Of a stretch of 64,000 bases of DNA, positions 49,542 through 63,868 are shown in pieces. The notes below the pieces were generated by a model. The model saw nothing but the letters and a program-made list of their open reading frames with translations, ran no database searches and was not told the DNA's origin. Position numbers and translations under genes: made by a program. How positions within the stretch are numbered: position 1 is the stretch's first letter; each line of letters opens with the position of its first letter. The stretch spans positions 34,570,956 to 34,634,955 of the forward strand of contig CM068318.1 in the NCBI GenBank assembly GCA_034766995.1. Direction: 5' to 3'. The DNA is from Acanthacorydalis orientalis (lineage: Eukaryota > Arthropoda > Insecta > Megaloptera > Corydalidae).

Positions 49542-50448
49542 CTGAAAAATCAAAGTAAATATATTAATTTTCATGTATATAATTGAAGTTTTTCAAAAAC
49601 AATACAAAAAATACCAGTGTAATTTTCATTTTTACCTCATTCATTTGTTTTTCATTGAATTAATAACTGATTAGATTAAACATCTAAATAATTGTGTTTG
49701 ACTTTTTTTTAAACAATAAGTTGCATTTAAAATATACATGACCATAAATAAATATATTTTTACATTTAGAACTGATTACACATTATATAGTAAATAAAAC
49801 TGTAATGTTTTTCTTGGATCTTTATACCATAATGTTTGACATTGATATCTTTAATTATTATTTTATATTTGGACTATACCATCCATTAATTATTAATTGC
49901 TCTTAAATGTATATTTCAAATTAAATAATTCAAGTGATATCGATAAAACTGAATGTAGACGTTTTTAATCACGACATTTTTTAATGCTTTGATTTTGTTA
50001 TTTTATAATTATATACTTCATATGATTTATACTACTGATACATTACATCAACTGAATATATACAAATAATATAACACAAAATACAACTTGCTGTTGTACA
50101 AATTTTCAATTCCTAACCCATTTTTATTTGCATGTTATTTAATAGAAAGCTAAATATAAAAACTAAAGCAATTATTTAAGGAGATGTATTAATTATTAAT
50201 AATTGATATAGACTTATAAAAAGTACTATTGACCAACATAATCATTGGTGATTAAGATGATACTGAAATTCGTAAATATAAAATTTTAAGACTAAAAATT
50301 ACTGACTAAAAATTGAAATCAAACAAACATTTTCAATTTACAAATTTCTAAACAAAAAAGTATTCAATATAAAAACGGAATTTAATGTAAATACTTAGAA
50401 GTATATTCAGAAAGATTAATTGTAGAAAAAGATGCAGCATTTTTTTAC
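49542..50448. other. Calpain intron
   Basis: AT-rich; nothing recognised. Confidence 0.5.
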
Positions 50449-50576
50449 CTTCCAGTTACGAATATCAATCCATAGTTTTTTAAACTCCTCAAAGCCTAGT
50501 TTTCCAGAACCATCTTTATCCATCATAGCAATCATACTTCGACAAACATCTTTTGAAAACCCTTTGTTCTGAGTTT
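50449..50576 (-). CDS. CalpA: Calpain-A penta-EF-hand exon, EF-hand 2
   Basis: 128 nt, phase 1 in, phase 0 out. It reads [20 protein letters not shown] and [20 protein letters not shown], with a canonical loop [12 protein letters not shown]. It can join either to the exon ending 61223 or to the cassette exon ending 52968, both of which donate one G. Confidence 0.93.
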
Positions 50577-50668
50577 CTATAAAAATGCCAGTATATACAA
50601 CATTTTATACAATAAAAACATTTCTTAGCTTATTTAGTTTTTCTTTCTTAATATTAAAAACATTAAAC

Positions 50669-50752
<84 letters not shown>

Positions 50753-52967
50753 TACTTTTATAGTTCATTTCTGAGTAGAGCTAAAATATTAAAAAAATTA
50801 GTTGTTATTAAAACAAACTAAAAATGCAGATAAAAGCAGGTGTGGGATGATGTACTTAAGAATGTAGTGATGTAAATGAAATACTAATTTTTTTAATAGT
50901 ATTATTTTCTATTAATTTAACTGAGTGAGAGAAAGATAGATTTATTTAAATCCTATTATATTTACAATAAATTAAAAAGGAATTAAATTTTATTAAATAA
51001 TTAAAAAGTAAAGCAAATTATCAAAAATAAAAAAAATTATAATTTACAATTTCTTTACAATTGCACAAAATTATTATTCCATGTAATAGAATAATGTGAT
51101 GCAATCAAAGAAAACGTAATTATAATTCAAGGATTCTAGGTACAATTTAATAATGTTTTAAGTATATGTGAAATGAATCATTTGCAACGATGTTTTTAAT
51201 GTGAATACAGAAAAGAGTTTTTTATTATAATAAGAAAAACTTTTTTCTAAATCCACAGTACCATTTACTTAAAGTAACATCCAAATTTGAAACATCTTTC
51301 TGTATCTTCGCTAAAAACTTTACATTATTTTTTTAAAAAATGATTCATTTTTAGCATTAAACAAAATATGAAACTTCATCTTGGAATGAAATGAATTAAT
51401 ATTATCATGGTCACATAATTAAAACTTCTAATTTAATTTTGTGGTATTCAAGTTCCACATAATCAATTCACACTGTGAAAATTTCAGTCACTCCGAATTT
51501 TCTCAGTATTTTTTCCAAAAAACAAGTACTTTTATATATTAATTATTTTACAAAATGCAACACTCAAATATAAGCACTTTTATGTACTTATGATCTTAAT
51601 TATTTAAAATGTATTCAAGACTGAAATTAAGTTAACAAAAAAAAAATGTTGATTTCATACAATTTATGAAAAACTCTATTTGAATATATTTTATACTTTT
51701 TCTTCTTGATGAAACTACTTTTATGAATAAAAATTGATTTTTATTAAAAAATGTTATGTATATTTACAAACAGTAAATATTTTCAAGATTTAAATTTCAT
51801 ATTATAATTAAAAATACACAGATGTTTTCTATTTTTGATTATCAGTAAGTTTGGGAATATTGAAAATTCAATATATGAACTACAAGTCAATGCAGGTTTT
51901 CAAAAAATATATACATATATTATTTCTAAAAAAAATATATCGAAAAAATGTAAATAAAATAACTGGAATGTTCAAGTTAATTAAAAAAAAATATTTTCTA
52001 TTTAAATATATATCATATTCAAATACTTCATACTGCGACAATATTTATGTACACATTTTAACAGAATTGTCATCATTTTCAAAACACTACTGAAACCATA
52101 ACAATTTACATAAACTTTTTATAACTTATTCGGAATTAAATTACAGTAATTATTAAATAAAATGTAGGTGAATCTTTTTACTGGCCATTCACATACCATG
52201 TAATTATTTATACCATATTCAACTTAATGAATATAGAAATAAAAAATATTAAAAACTATTTTTAATTATGCAATGCAAAATATTTATATTTTTAAACCAG
52301 TTATCAAGGATTAATTTACTTAATGGATCATTGCTTAAATTTTACTGAATCTAACTTTAAATTATATCCTGTTAAACTTTTTTACAGAAGCTTAATAAAT
52401 TTCTTCTTAAAAATAGAATACTTGCCTATATGAAAATATTACAGGAATTGTTTAATTCACTATCCAGATAGCAGAAAAATATATTTGTCATATATTACTT
52501 TTACAAGGAGTAATGTAGATAAAAAATACACATTCAAAAAGTCTATGAGTTTTTAAAAAAATAAATATGATCTTTTTTCACTCAGACTATTTAAAACAAA
52601 ATTATTCATTGGAATAAAATAATGAAGGGTTAATTTGAAAAATCAAATATCAAAAGTCAAATCAAATTAATTTTATAAAACCATCACTCAAGACTAAAAA
52701 TACGTACGAAAATGATAACATCAAACCACCACTCGCTTGGAAAATATGATACAAACATAAACATATACATACATAACGTGTGTATGTGTGTGTACATATA
52801 TATATACACATACACTCACATACATATATATACAGTATATGCATACAATGTTATAACAATAAATTAACAACAAAAACAAAATGCTAAGACAAAAAAAAAA
52901 CAAAATCGGCCTCTTCAAACCTTTGGTCGTCTGTCCATCACGGAAAAACCAATCGTTTCTATCTTAC
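50577..52967. other. Calpain intron, left of the cassette exon
   Basis: AT-rich; contains a (TA)n array at 50669-50748 and a GT/CA-rich run at 52775-52835. No other exon seen. Confidence 0.5.
50669..50748. repeat. (TA)n microsatellite in calpain intron
   Basis: About 80 bp of TA with CATA interruptions. Confidence 0.95.
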
Positions 52968-53168
52968 CGATAATTCCGGCGGGTTGGTAAGAGGTCGCGG
53001 TCGTATCGTTTGATTGTGAGAACATGTCAGCAAGTGGAGTATCCTTGCAGGCGACGCTACATATTGTGGCCAACAAAGTCATTAGTATAGACCCGCAATC
53101 ACTGCCAGATTCGTTGCCACCGGCCCCTGACTCGACACCCTCATCGATGCGTTTGTAAGCCGGTAATT
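52968..53168 (-). CDS. CalpA: Calpain-A cassette exon encoding a hydrophobic 67-residue insert
   Basis: 201 nt (67 codons), phase 1 in and out, between TTGTGCGTAG and GTAAGA, so it can be included or skipped without changing frame. It is much GC-richer than its surroundings. It reads YKRIDEGVESGAGGNESGSD, then a hydrophobic stretch CGSILMTLLATICSVACKD and a polar end. Drosophila calpain A is known to carry a hydrophobic insertion in its calmodulin-like domain that is absent from a splice form; position and character agree, which supports calling this gene calpain-A. Membrane or hydrophobic-partner association is inferred. No other reading frame stays open. Confidence 0.75.
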
Positions 53169-54022
53169 CTACGCACAACACATACACACAGCTCGCAAAT
53201 AGCTACACAGACCGATGAATTGATGAACGAAAATAAATTTGCCAAAAATAAAATCTGTCGAAGAATAATATTCAAAACCCCTAATAATCAAAATGAATAT
53301 GAATAAAAATTAAATATATAAATAAGAGTAATCCTTTGTCTGCCACAAAACGTGATTTTATTAAACGAAAAAGTATCTTTTTTTGGAGATTAGACGCAAT
53401 ATTAATCATAAATATTTTCTAATTTCAAAAAAGAAATAAATATATATATATATATATGTATGTTCTATTTCCAATTTAAAAATGAATTTCTTATATTAAA
53501 TACAACATAACATTTGCAATTTATTATTTCATTTTTAGAATAAATTTAATTTGATTGAAAATTACCTTTTTTTATTTAGTTACCTGCTTAATTATTTTAT
53601 ATTGGCATGTACTTTAATCATCATTATTTTACAATAAATGTAGATGTGAACATTTTATGAATGTTTCATCGTTTATTTATTAAAATATTTATTATTATTG
53701 AGTTATTATATTAAAAAAATATTTTAGCTATATACTTTTTATATCACCAGTATAACTTAATATTTCAAAATAATATATTTTAATATAAACTCAATTCACA
53801 TATATTATTTACTTTACGTTTTAATTCAATCCATATAAATGAGAAAGTATTATTTTATTAGCCAATGTATCGAAGTAATTTAGGTAACTTCTAATATTGA
53901 TTTAACAACAAATTTGTTATTATTTACAAGACATTTGTATTAGATTGAAAAGATTTAACAACAATTTTGTTATTATGACTATTACTTACTACTTATTTAT
54001 TATTTACTGTTCTTCTATTTAA

Positions 54023-54298
54023 CCCCTTGTGCTTGTATTTTTTTTAAAAAAATAAAACATACAAAATGGTTATTTAACTTGAAAAAAAATATTTATTGGT
54101 TTCGTTCATTACCAATTTCCAAATATCTTTGGTTAGAACTTCTCAGATCACATCTAAAACCGAAGCATTCTTTCCTAGTTTAGTCTAGTAAACATGTGTA
54201 CTTAACTTATATAAAGACTGCATGTGTCTAATTCATCATTGGCTGATAAAGTGTTTTTTGCAGTTCACAAGTCAGACTCGTAATTCATGCACAAGGGG
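54023..54298. mobile_element. TTAA-flanked MITE, 276 bp
   Basis: TTAA at 54019-54022 and 54299-54302; perfect 10-bp ends CCCCTTGTGC and GCACAAGGGG. Non-coding. Typical of non-autonomous piggyBac-type elements. Confidence 0.75.
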
Positions 54299-55454
54299 TT
54301 AAAAACCATGTGCCGAAAGAAATACGATTTAGTGTTCATATATATATATATACACACATGAATGCATATATACGTATATGAGCACGAAATCATATGAGAC
54401 AGAACTAGGGGGTACGATCATTCACAAGTTCATATTCGCCTTCTTTACATGGCTTCGTGCTCATATGTATACCCAGCTTTATTCTCACCCAGAATATATG
54501 CATTTCTTTCGGTATTCATACCACTTTCAAAAGCAATATTATGATTAGATGCCTCTGAGCATATTTTTGTGGCACTACTGATGGTGCTGCATTAATTTAT
54601 TTGGCCAAGTACCTCTAAGCATATTTCTGCAACACGGTTTTCTATAATTAGTATATGTTTGTATCAATACTAGTTAACCAGTGAATTTGATATGATAAAA
54701 AGAAAATACCAGAAATGGTATTTTCTCAAGTTCTTTTTTTTTATTATTGATTTTGTCAAAACTACTCTCTTCCCATCAGCAGATAATTTTCAATTTTGAT
54801 AATAAATAATTTTATATCAAAAAGTAATTTAGTTTTACAGTTTAAATTATGTAGTTAAATAATACTTAAAACTTTTTTGATAAAATATAACAAATTATAT
54901 TAATACAATCAAAAACAGTAGCGTCAAAAAACCATGTTCGTGTACGGCTATACATACAAAACAATATTGTTTTTATGGAGTGCTGAAATTCACGCTGTTT
55001 TTTTGGTCGAAAAATTGTTCACAGCACTGCTGGAACGCTTATGTTGCAGTACTACAGGAACGTGTACTGTAGCTGGAGGAACCCCTCTACCTCCCAGGAA
55101 ACGAGTATCAAGCACTGTGACTTACAATTAAAGCAACATGAATTATTTAGAATATAAGTGGGTCTGAGGAATCTATTGCAAAGTAGCAGTGTAATTTTAT
55201 ATATAAACTTTCCCCTCACCGCCATGACAAAATTACATAATCGTAGTTTTGCTATCAACCTCCAGAATGTCCTGCAAAACATTCATCGACAGTCGTTTAT
55301 TAACCCAAATACAAATTAGTGCAATGCCGATCAACAGTGTTGCCAAAGTGAAATAAATTTTGCAGATACCTGATGCAAACTAAATATGAAGGAAATGCTT
55401 ATTATCTGGGGAAAATTATTTGGAGCAGAACACCATATAATACTATATATACTA

Positions 55455-55510
<56 letters not shown>

Positions 55511-55865
55511 TGATAGGCATATTTTTAGGGGTACTGAGAACTTATTTATATTTTTCAAAATTTCACACATTAATTTGGCTGCTATAAAATGGCCACCTAT
55601 TAATGAGCACAGTATCAAGACTTACATCTGTAACAATCTTTTACATATGATAATGTGTTCTTATTTCTTGAAAATTCCTACATTTTGTTTCAATTGTTAC
55701 AAGAGGTTGGTCACATTTATAGAGATGCTGTTTGCTTTTACATTTATTTAAAAAATAACTTAATATTCGCGAAAAGAAAAATATTATAATGGTGGGTAAT
55801 AACCTTTTGTAGAAAAATAGGGACCATTTTATTAATTATTTGTTCCAGTTTAAAAATTGACAGAT

Positions 55866-56650
55866 GAATAAAGAACTGTTTGGCGAATGAGAGGAGAATA
55901 ATACAAGCTTTGCGGAATGAACGGAAATCTATAAGAGAAATCGTTAAAATTGCTCAACGTTCTAGACATATGGTGGTAAATGCTTCGAAACCAAAAAAAT
56001 CATTAAGAAAATCTTGACCTAAGTGGAAAACTAGTATACAAACAGACAAATGTATTTTGTGCTTTTCGAAAAATGATCCTTTTAAGTCTTCCAAAGACAT
56101 AAAAAATGAACTAAGGCTAAACAGTCAGTATTCGTATGGTGCGTAGAATTTTCTAGGTAGATAAACTGTAAAAGTTCCGTATTTGACTCAGAAAAATGAT
56201 GAAGATAGGATTAAATACGCTAAGGAACATGAAAGGTGATGAAAAAATAAAAAAGTGGAACAATCTTCTATGAAGCGATGAAACTAAAGCTAATATATTT
56301 GACTCAGTAGAAAATTAATTGTAAGAAGATCGCCAAACAAATCACTGGTCCCCAAATATACTAGAAAAAGCATGCGGGGGGATATAAAAGTATGGACGTG
56401 CTTTTCTTTTTACAGTGTTGGATCAATACTTTGTATTAACAAGAACATGGATGCCAAATATTATGTAAATAATATATAATAAGAAGTAATGCTCTCGTAT
56501 ACTGAAAAAAAATGTCGCTTCAATGGATCTTTCAGCAGGATAATAACACGAAGAACACATCAAAATTGGTGAGAGTTTCTGCAGGCAAATAATGTAATGC
56601 AGTGGCCAGCACAGTCTCCGGATTTAAACCCAATAAAAAATATGTTATCA
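55866..56650 (+). pseudogene. Tc1-like (DD34E type) transposase remnant
   Basis: Pieces in several frames: NERKSIREIVKIAQRSR (HTH), RIKYAKEHER, RGDIKVWTCFSFYSVGSI, NMDAKYYVN and, near 56590, VMQWPAQSPDLNPIKN, whose DLNPI(E) motif is the last catalytic region of Tc1 transposases (Glu replaced by Lys here). Many stops. Lies in the 8-kb calpain intron. Confidence 0.75.
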
Positions 56651-56849
56651 ATGTACAAATTTCTAAATTCCGTCAGTGAAAAAATTGGTATTTTTTCCAT
56701 CGGATAATGCATCATGGTAGACTTAACTTGATCATTAGAATAAAAATTAACTTCGTTTAAGATTATACTTTACAGGTGAGAATAAATGCAAGTCAGATGA
56801 TACACGTTCTGGGCTACAAGAAAAATGTAAGTATCACATCAAATTTGTT

Positions 56850-57055
56850 TCACTTCAGGGTTTCTTGAACAAGTGTTGAAGTGTGTTTTGTGAAGTACAA
56901 TTCGGTTACTATCACAACTTACAGCTGCCATAAAGGATTATACGGAATTGGCTGAATGAACAAACACCAGGCTTTTCACTGATGGAATTAATAAACTTAT
57001 CACACATTATCAAAAATGTATTGATAAAGGGAGTGACTATGCTGAAAAATAATAC
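56850..57055 (+). pseudogene. Mariner-type transposase C-terminal fragment
   Basis: Reads GFLEQVLKCV, LLSQLTAAIKDYTELAE, then GINKLITHYQKCIDKGSDYA followed by EK, a mariner C-terminal block. It follows the Tc1-like remnant closely but belongs to a different transposase type. Confidence 0.5.
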
Positions 57056-57237
57056 ACCATTTGAAAGATTATGCTCTTAGTTTTTATTGATTTTTTGTTT
57101 TATCCCAATGTCTAAAAAAATTCAAGAGATATAAACTCTTATGCAAATATTTTCATCCATCCTTCATATATAATATAAATACAAATTTAAAAACAATTAA
57201 GAGAATTTTAATTAAAGTTAAATAACAGACAAAGGAT

Positions 57238-57275
<38 letters not shown>

Positions 57276-57528
57276 ATATTATATTCAAAATCAACTTAAA
57301 ATGTCAATGGCAAATTTATAAAATGATTGAGTTTCAATAAACATGAATATGAATATGATTATGAAAATTAAAATATAATATTTATCAGTGTATTAACAAT
57401 ATCACACAATTCGGTAAGCTAAAGCTACCGCATACCTTAAACAGGTTTTTATAGAATAAATAAGCTCTATGAAGCATGAATATTACACACCACAATGAAA
57501 AATTTAATTGAACATAAATATGTATACG

Positions 57529-57560
<32 letters not shown>

Positions 57561-57823
57561 TATATATAAAGTAAATATAAAAATGTATTCTTATAAATAA
57601 ATTTCATCAATACAATTTCAAAAATGTACTAAGTTCATGTACAAAATAGATTTGAATCTCAATCATGTACATGGTATGAATATATTAGGAATTGAATTAT
57701 TTAAAAGCAATGCTGTACTAACAGGCATATAATAAGTTAATATGTAAAATTAAAATATGCAATATATCACAATTTTTTTTATACATCAATTAACTTTATT
57801 AGTGTGTACATGTATATGTCTGT

Positions 57824-57878
<55 letters not shown>

Positions 57879-58046
57879 GATCCCAAGTACATAATAATTT
57901 AGCTGGTTAATAACTGTAACTCAATAATTTACAGAATTATGACAAACACCCACTAAGGCTGCTTCAATACTGGATCCAAACTAACTGAATCTTTTCTGAC
58001 GAATTTGACTAGAATTTTCAAACAAATATTAAACCATTGTTGTGTA

Positions 58047-58081
<35 letters not shown>

Positions 58082-60731
58082 TATTTTAATATTTGTTTAA
58101 AAACTGTCTAAATCAGCTGAAAAAAGCCTATTGATTTGGTATGTGTGCAAGTGCCCTTTTTTATTACTACAAAATTATATTACTTTAATAAAATATAAAT
58201 TTGAAACTGCCTTTAGCTAGAAAATAATTTTATGTTTGATAGTATTTATGAATTCAACAAAAACAAATAAATTATAATTGACAATTCAAAATAGTTTGCA
58301 TAATATTTTTAAAATATCAACCATTGTCAACAAGTTTTGAATATTATTATATTGTTCCATATTCATCTTCAGTTCACTTACTGTGTGTAAAGGATTCTTA
58401 TGGTATTTTTTTCATTTTATGCCAGAGAGTCAATTGATAAATTTGAAGTATTTGAAATTCATTATAAAGTATGAAATTGATGTTCCTCAATTCAAGTTTT
58501 CATTGTTTTTATTGAATAGCAAGGAAAACCATTCTCTTATCAAACATATTACCCTTTGGCAAATTGACATGTTAGAATTGATGGTAAAAAAACTTTTGAA
58601 TATGACTTTACATTTATCAGAATTGATAGCAATATTATTAAAATGTAGTTTTCTAACTTTCCTTAAACACATCTGAGATGAATTATGAGATATTTCGTCT
58701 TTTCCCGCTTATATGTCAAGGAAAAGTGCAACAAATGCGAATAATTCAATTTCCGAGCGAATTTTCTATTTTACTATTTTTATAAACCTTCTATAATAGG
58801 TAGCAGTGAACAATGTCATAAAACTATAGATATATTTACTAACAGCTTATTGGATATTCCAAGTTAGGATGCGGATGTGAATATTTATAAAGAAGATTTT
58901 GAAAATTTGAGAAGAGCCAGTGAGATTATTAGACATGTAAAAAACATCAAATAGTAATTTCAAGTGATTATAAAGTGTATAAACTTGACAATTTTTGATG
59001 ACTTGAATTTTCACTGTAATGAAATGATTTGTCAACTGCAGATATTTTATTGAGCTTAGAAAAATTGAAAATCAATTAAGGGTCTACAAGAAGACCATCT
59101 GAGTTTGATAGTATTACTGTGGAGGTGAATATTATTCTTAACGATGATTTATTTGAAATATTTTGTTATGAGTTGTCTATAAATTATAACCAAATCGAGA
59201 AAGAACAAAATAAGGCCTAAAGTAATCATTTACTTAATTAGACCTAATATTACTTATAGAACACAAAAACAAAAAAAAAAACACACTAGTGAGAGAAATA
59301 TTAATCTAAAGATTTCTTTTTAACTGTTCTGATATTTTCACTGACAATAAGTAGAAATTGACTTGTGTAAATTTGGACACTGGCATTTCAATGATAATGA
59401 GAAAATGGATGAATCCTCATCCAGGCTCTTTAAAATTTAGCTAGTACTAGAATATTTCACCAACAAATGTATGGACAATCTATATACTGTTAAAATTTAT
59501 ATCGAAATTATATTGAACATACGAATGTTTTTTTTAATGTTTGCAAAAAGTAAGTAATGTAATATGAAGGGTATAAAAATATAAGGCAATTGCATATAGT
59601 TAATAGCAAAATGTCTGGTCTACAATATGATGAAATATTTAGTTAAAGACCATACATATGATGGTAATTTGACTTTTTTGATCAAACTTTTATGTTCACA
59701 ATATGTTTCCTACAGTGTTACTTATATACACATCAAGTTTAAACTGATTACTCCAAATAATAGTATACCATTATTATTGAATCCAGTTTTTAGATGTTTT
59801 AGCTCTTTTAAATTGGTTGGAACATAAATTGGTAGGCAAAGGCTTTCATTTCAACTAGTGAAGAAATACAATAAACTACGAATAGTTATAGTTAAGAATA
59901 GTTTTTAATGCAAAAATTATCAAATATATCTACAAAGTGTATTCTATTTTTCTTTGAGTAATTGATACTGGAGTTCGTTTTCTAATAATTATTTTACTAT
60001 AGTTAAAAATTATATCCCACATCTTTGTTGAATTTTTGCCAATTTTTCTCAAAGCTTCTTCAGTAACATTAGAAACTGTAGATGAATGACGTTTTTTTAC
60101 TTTTACAAATTAATTTTTCACTTCCCCACAAACAAAAAAAGATTTTGATCAAAAAATTTCAATAATTAATTATTGCCCATTTTTTATTATTGTTTATGGG
60201 TATTTTGATGACAATACCATCATCTTTAGAACACTAGGATATAGATTTTATTTACTTTTCATAATACTTCCAGTTTTTTTTATAGAAAATAATATCATAG
60301 AATCGAAACCAAATTATTCATGCTAAAATACCATCCAAATGGGTTATAGTAATAGATCATTGTAAATCTTCATCCGGTGCTATACCACAAGACATTTTAC
60401 TTTCAATTTCTTTAAGACTATTAATGTACTGTGTTCAATGTTATAATTTAGATTTTATTTACCAATAATTGCAAACAATAAAAAATACTAGTCATTTGGA
60501 ATTTTCTTAATGTGTTTGCAAATTATTATCACTACAAATAAATTTGTTAATATTTGTAAAATTTCAAATATTTCTTCAGTTGTAGACTATTAAGAGTTTT
60601 TACATTATTGTAGTAATATAAGTTTAGTAAGAATAAAAAAATTTTGGATTTTACACTGTGATAAACTGTAATGTTTCCTTACCAAATAAAATATTATGTA
60701 TATGGGACATACATCTATGTATGTGTGAATG

Positions 60732-60776
<45 letters not shown>

Positions 60777-61222
60777 GCAAGGCCATGCTTGCTATTTAAG
60801 TAAAAGAAAAAGTATATAAAATTTAATGTATTCAAATATATATTATTAATAAAGAAGAATATTGTTTATATTCTATTTATAAATTTTATTTTTCTTATCT
60901 CCTGTTGCAGAGTATTTGATAAAATAAAATAACAAAAAAATTATTGTGTTTAAAATAAATGTGAACAATATGTGGAAAGTTATGGAAATAGATTAGATAT
61001 TGTAGAAATAATGAACAATTTTTCAAAATAAAATTATTGAGTTGAAAAGTAAATACAATCACCTTTTAAATATACGACCATTTTACATCAATTATATGAA
61101 TCTGATTAGAATGAAATGTACAATAATACCGAAGTTTATCTATATATACATATGCAAGCATAGTTATCAAAAAAAAAATGTTAGTATTTTAGGATGTAAG
61201 TTTATAATAAAAACTGACTTAC

Positions 61223-61355
61223 CATTTCTCATAGCATAATCAAGAATCTCTTTAAGTTCCATCCAATCAACTTCCATATCGTCACCAGCAAGGCGTAGGA
61301 AGAATTCACGAACTTTATCATCGGCTTGAGGAGTTGGTTCTGGTACGTCTGTTAC
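61223..61355 (-). CDS. CalpA: Calpain-A penta-EF-hand exon, EF-hand 1
   Basis: 133 nt, phase 0 in, phase 1 out, between TGATTAG and GTAAGT. It reads VTDVPEPTPQADDKVREFFL and RLAGDDMEVDWMELKEILDY, the start of the penta-EF-hand domain with the non-canonical first EF-hand, after an acidic Pro-rich linker. The microexons upstream are phase 0 and would add seven residues to the linker directly before VTDV. Confidence 0.92.
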
Positions 61356-61409
61356 CTAATCACAACAAAATAAAAATAATCATTTGTATATATACATGTA
61401 TGTGTGTGC

Positions 61410-61460
<51 letters not shown>

Positions 61461-61783
61461 AATAGTTAAATAACTTTTTTTTATTTTATTTGTCACTTAG
61501 CATTTATTTATTTTATTAAAAATTAATATTAATCACGTAACATTAAAAATAAAAAAATGTTATTCTTGTTTTACAATTCATTTTTTTTTTAATTTTTAAA
61601 TCAAGTTCATGAATTATGAAACATATTTTTGAAAAGATAAATTATAATAAATGTCAACTTAATTATATTTTAGAACACATTTTTTAGTTACTTTTAGTAT
61701 AATTCAGTTTATATAGTGAAAATTAAAATTTAAAAATAGTTACATGTAATTATAAAGGTTTAAAACATTAAATTATGGCTTTA

Positions 61784-61842
<59 letters not shown>

Positions 61843-62192
61843 GATTTATTTATTAAGTTTCTTTTTAAAACAGTATTGATATTTATGTAAAGATTATAGT
61901 AACACTATTTACATTGGTTAAAATGTTATAATTAGCATAATATTAAGTAAATTATTAGAAGTTATTGTGTTTAACAATAAATATTTTAATAATATTCATT
62001 ATGTTTTTTTATAGATTTATAAATTTGAAGACAATACAACAGAAAATACATATTTACTTTGATTTGTATATATTTATTATATTATGAACGAATTAATTTT
62101 ATTTTAATTTTTAATTTTCATAGCAGTAATTAATATATAAATATAGTAAATGTAATTATTGCAAAAGAATTGAAAATTGAGAAAGTTCTTAC

Positions 62193-62213
62193 CACTTCAG
62201 AATGATTAGTGGT
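62193..62213 (-). CDS. CalpA: Calpain-A microexon 3 of 3 in transcript order (TTNHSEV)
   Basis: 21 nt, phase 0 both ends; acceptor TGTTGCCTCCTGCAG, donor GTAAGAAC. Encodes TTNHSEV in the linker before the penta-EF-hand domain. See the findings for the comparison of the three copies. Confidence 0.75.
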
Positions 62214-62631
62214 CTGCAGGAGGCAACATGCATTAGTGCAGTTAGTTTAAAAATAAATCATGAAAAAGAAAAATTAATTATGTTAACACATTTCTATAGT
62301 TTAAAATGTTATAATTTATAATTAACATAATTTATTACTAATATATTATAAGTATTAAGTAAATAATTAGAAGCTATTGTATTCAACAATAAAGACTTTA
62401 ATATAATATATAGTATAAAAACAAGATAATATTCATTTTATTTTTTTATAGATTTAGAAATTTAATGACAATTCAATAGAAAAGACATGCTTAGTTTAAG
62501 TTTTGTATATGATTTATTATATTTTTTAAGAATTACTTTTATTTTAGTTTTTAATTTTTATAGCAAGAATTAATATATAAATATAGTAAACGTAATTATT
62601 GGATAAGAATTGTTAATTGAGCAAATCTTAC

Positions 62632-62652
62632 CATTTTAGACCGTTTGATGAT
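62632..62652 (-). CDS. CalpA: Calpain-A microexon 2 of 3 (IIKRSKM)
   Basis: 21 nt, phase 0; same acceptor sequence, donor GTAAGATT. Encodes IIKRSKM, net charge about +3, in contrast to the other two copies. Confidence 0.75.
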
Positions 62653-63403
62653 CTGCAGGAGGCAACATGTGTTAGTGCAGTTAGTTTAAAAACAAATCAT
62701 AGAAAAGAAAAATGTGTTAATGCCAGCATTTTAACAAGTAATCAAAATATATAATTTAAATATCCAGCCAGATAAGGACTTACAACAAATAGAAATCATA
62801 TAAGTAAATATTTAAATGTTATATGAAATTTATTTAAGTACAAAAAATTAATATAAAAATAAAATTGATTAAAAATATGAGTGTACTGAATAAAACATTA
62901 CTGACATATCACTCGTGCAAATATAGATTTGTGTGCGTGTGTGTGTGTATATGTATGTGTGTGTGTGTATATATATATATACACATAAACACATACACAC
63001 ACTCTTTCATATAGACCAAAAAAAATTTAATTTGTCATTTATCATTTTTTAAATGAATATTTTAATAAAAATTAACATTATTCACATAACAATTAAAAGT
63101 AATACATTAATTCATTTTTTTAATTTTTAAATAAAGTTCTTGAAATATGAAACACATATAACATTTTTTTAAAAACATAAAGTACAATAAATGTCAAATT
63201 AATTATATTTTAGGACACATATTTTTTAGTTAATTTTAATATAGTTCGGTTTACACAAAGTGAATAATAAAATTTAAATATAGTTATATATAATTATAGA
63301 GGTTTGAAATATTAGATCATTGTCTCTCAAAGAACTTTTTTTTATTGAAATATGTTTACGTTAGTAATTAGATGCAATAAATTAATTACACTTATATTCT
63401 GAT

Positions 63404-63405
<2 letters not shown>

Positions 63406-63469
<64 letters not shown>
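63406..63469. repeat. (TA)n microsatellite in a microexon unit
   Basis: Pure TA; the matching array in the first unit is at 61789-61839. Confidence 0.95.
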
Positions 63470-63471
<2 letters not shown>

Positions 63472-63868
63472 ATCATTATTTATTATGATTTTTTTTATTA
63501 AAATTCTTTTAAAATAGTAATGATATTTATATTAACACTATTTCCATTTTGCTTAAAATGTTATGTTATAATTAACATAATTTATTACTACAATAATATA
63601 AGTATTAAGTAAATGATTAGAAGCTGCTGTATTCAATAATGAAAATTTTATTGAAGTATATAGTATAGAAACAAGATTAACAATACTCATTACCTTTTTT
63701 TATAGATTTAGAAATTTAAAAAAAATACATGCTTAGTTTAATTTGTATATCGTTTATCATATTATTGCAGAATCGTTTTATTTTAGTTTAATTTTTTAGC
63801 AGTAATTAATATATAAATATAGTAAATGTGATTACTGAATAAGAACTGAAAATAGAGCAAGTTCTTAC

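Larger units (their letters stand above)
53169..61222. other. 8-kb calpain intron
   Basis: AT-rich. Holds a TTAA MITE (54023-54298), a possible hairpin (54309-54515), a Tc1-like remnant (55866-57055) and TA arrays at 55440-55508, 57238-57271, 57828-57873, 58049-58078 and 60735-60767. The open frame at 58383-58676 and the weak frames near 58860-59220 are not recognised. Confidence 0.55.

Noticed and set aside
58383..58676. 97-residue open frame in the 8-kb calpain intron
   Set aside because: No recognisable motif, AT-driven composition, no splice context; kept only as unrecognised sequence.
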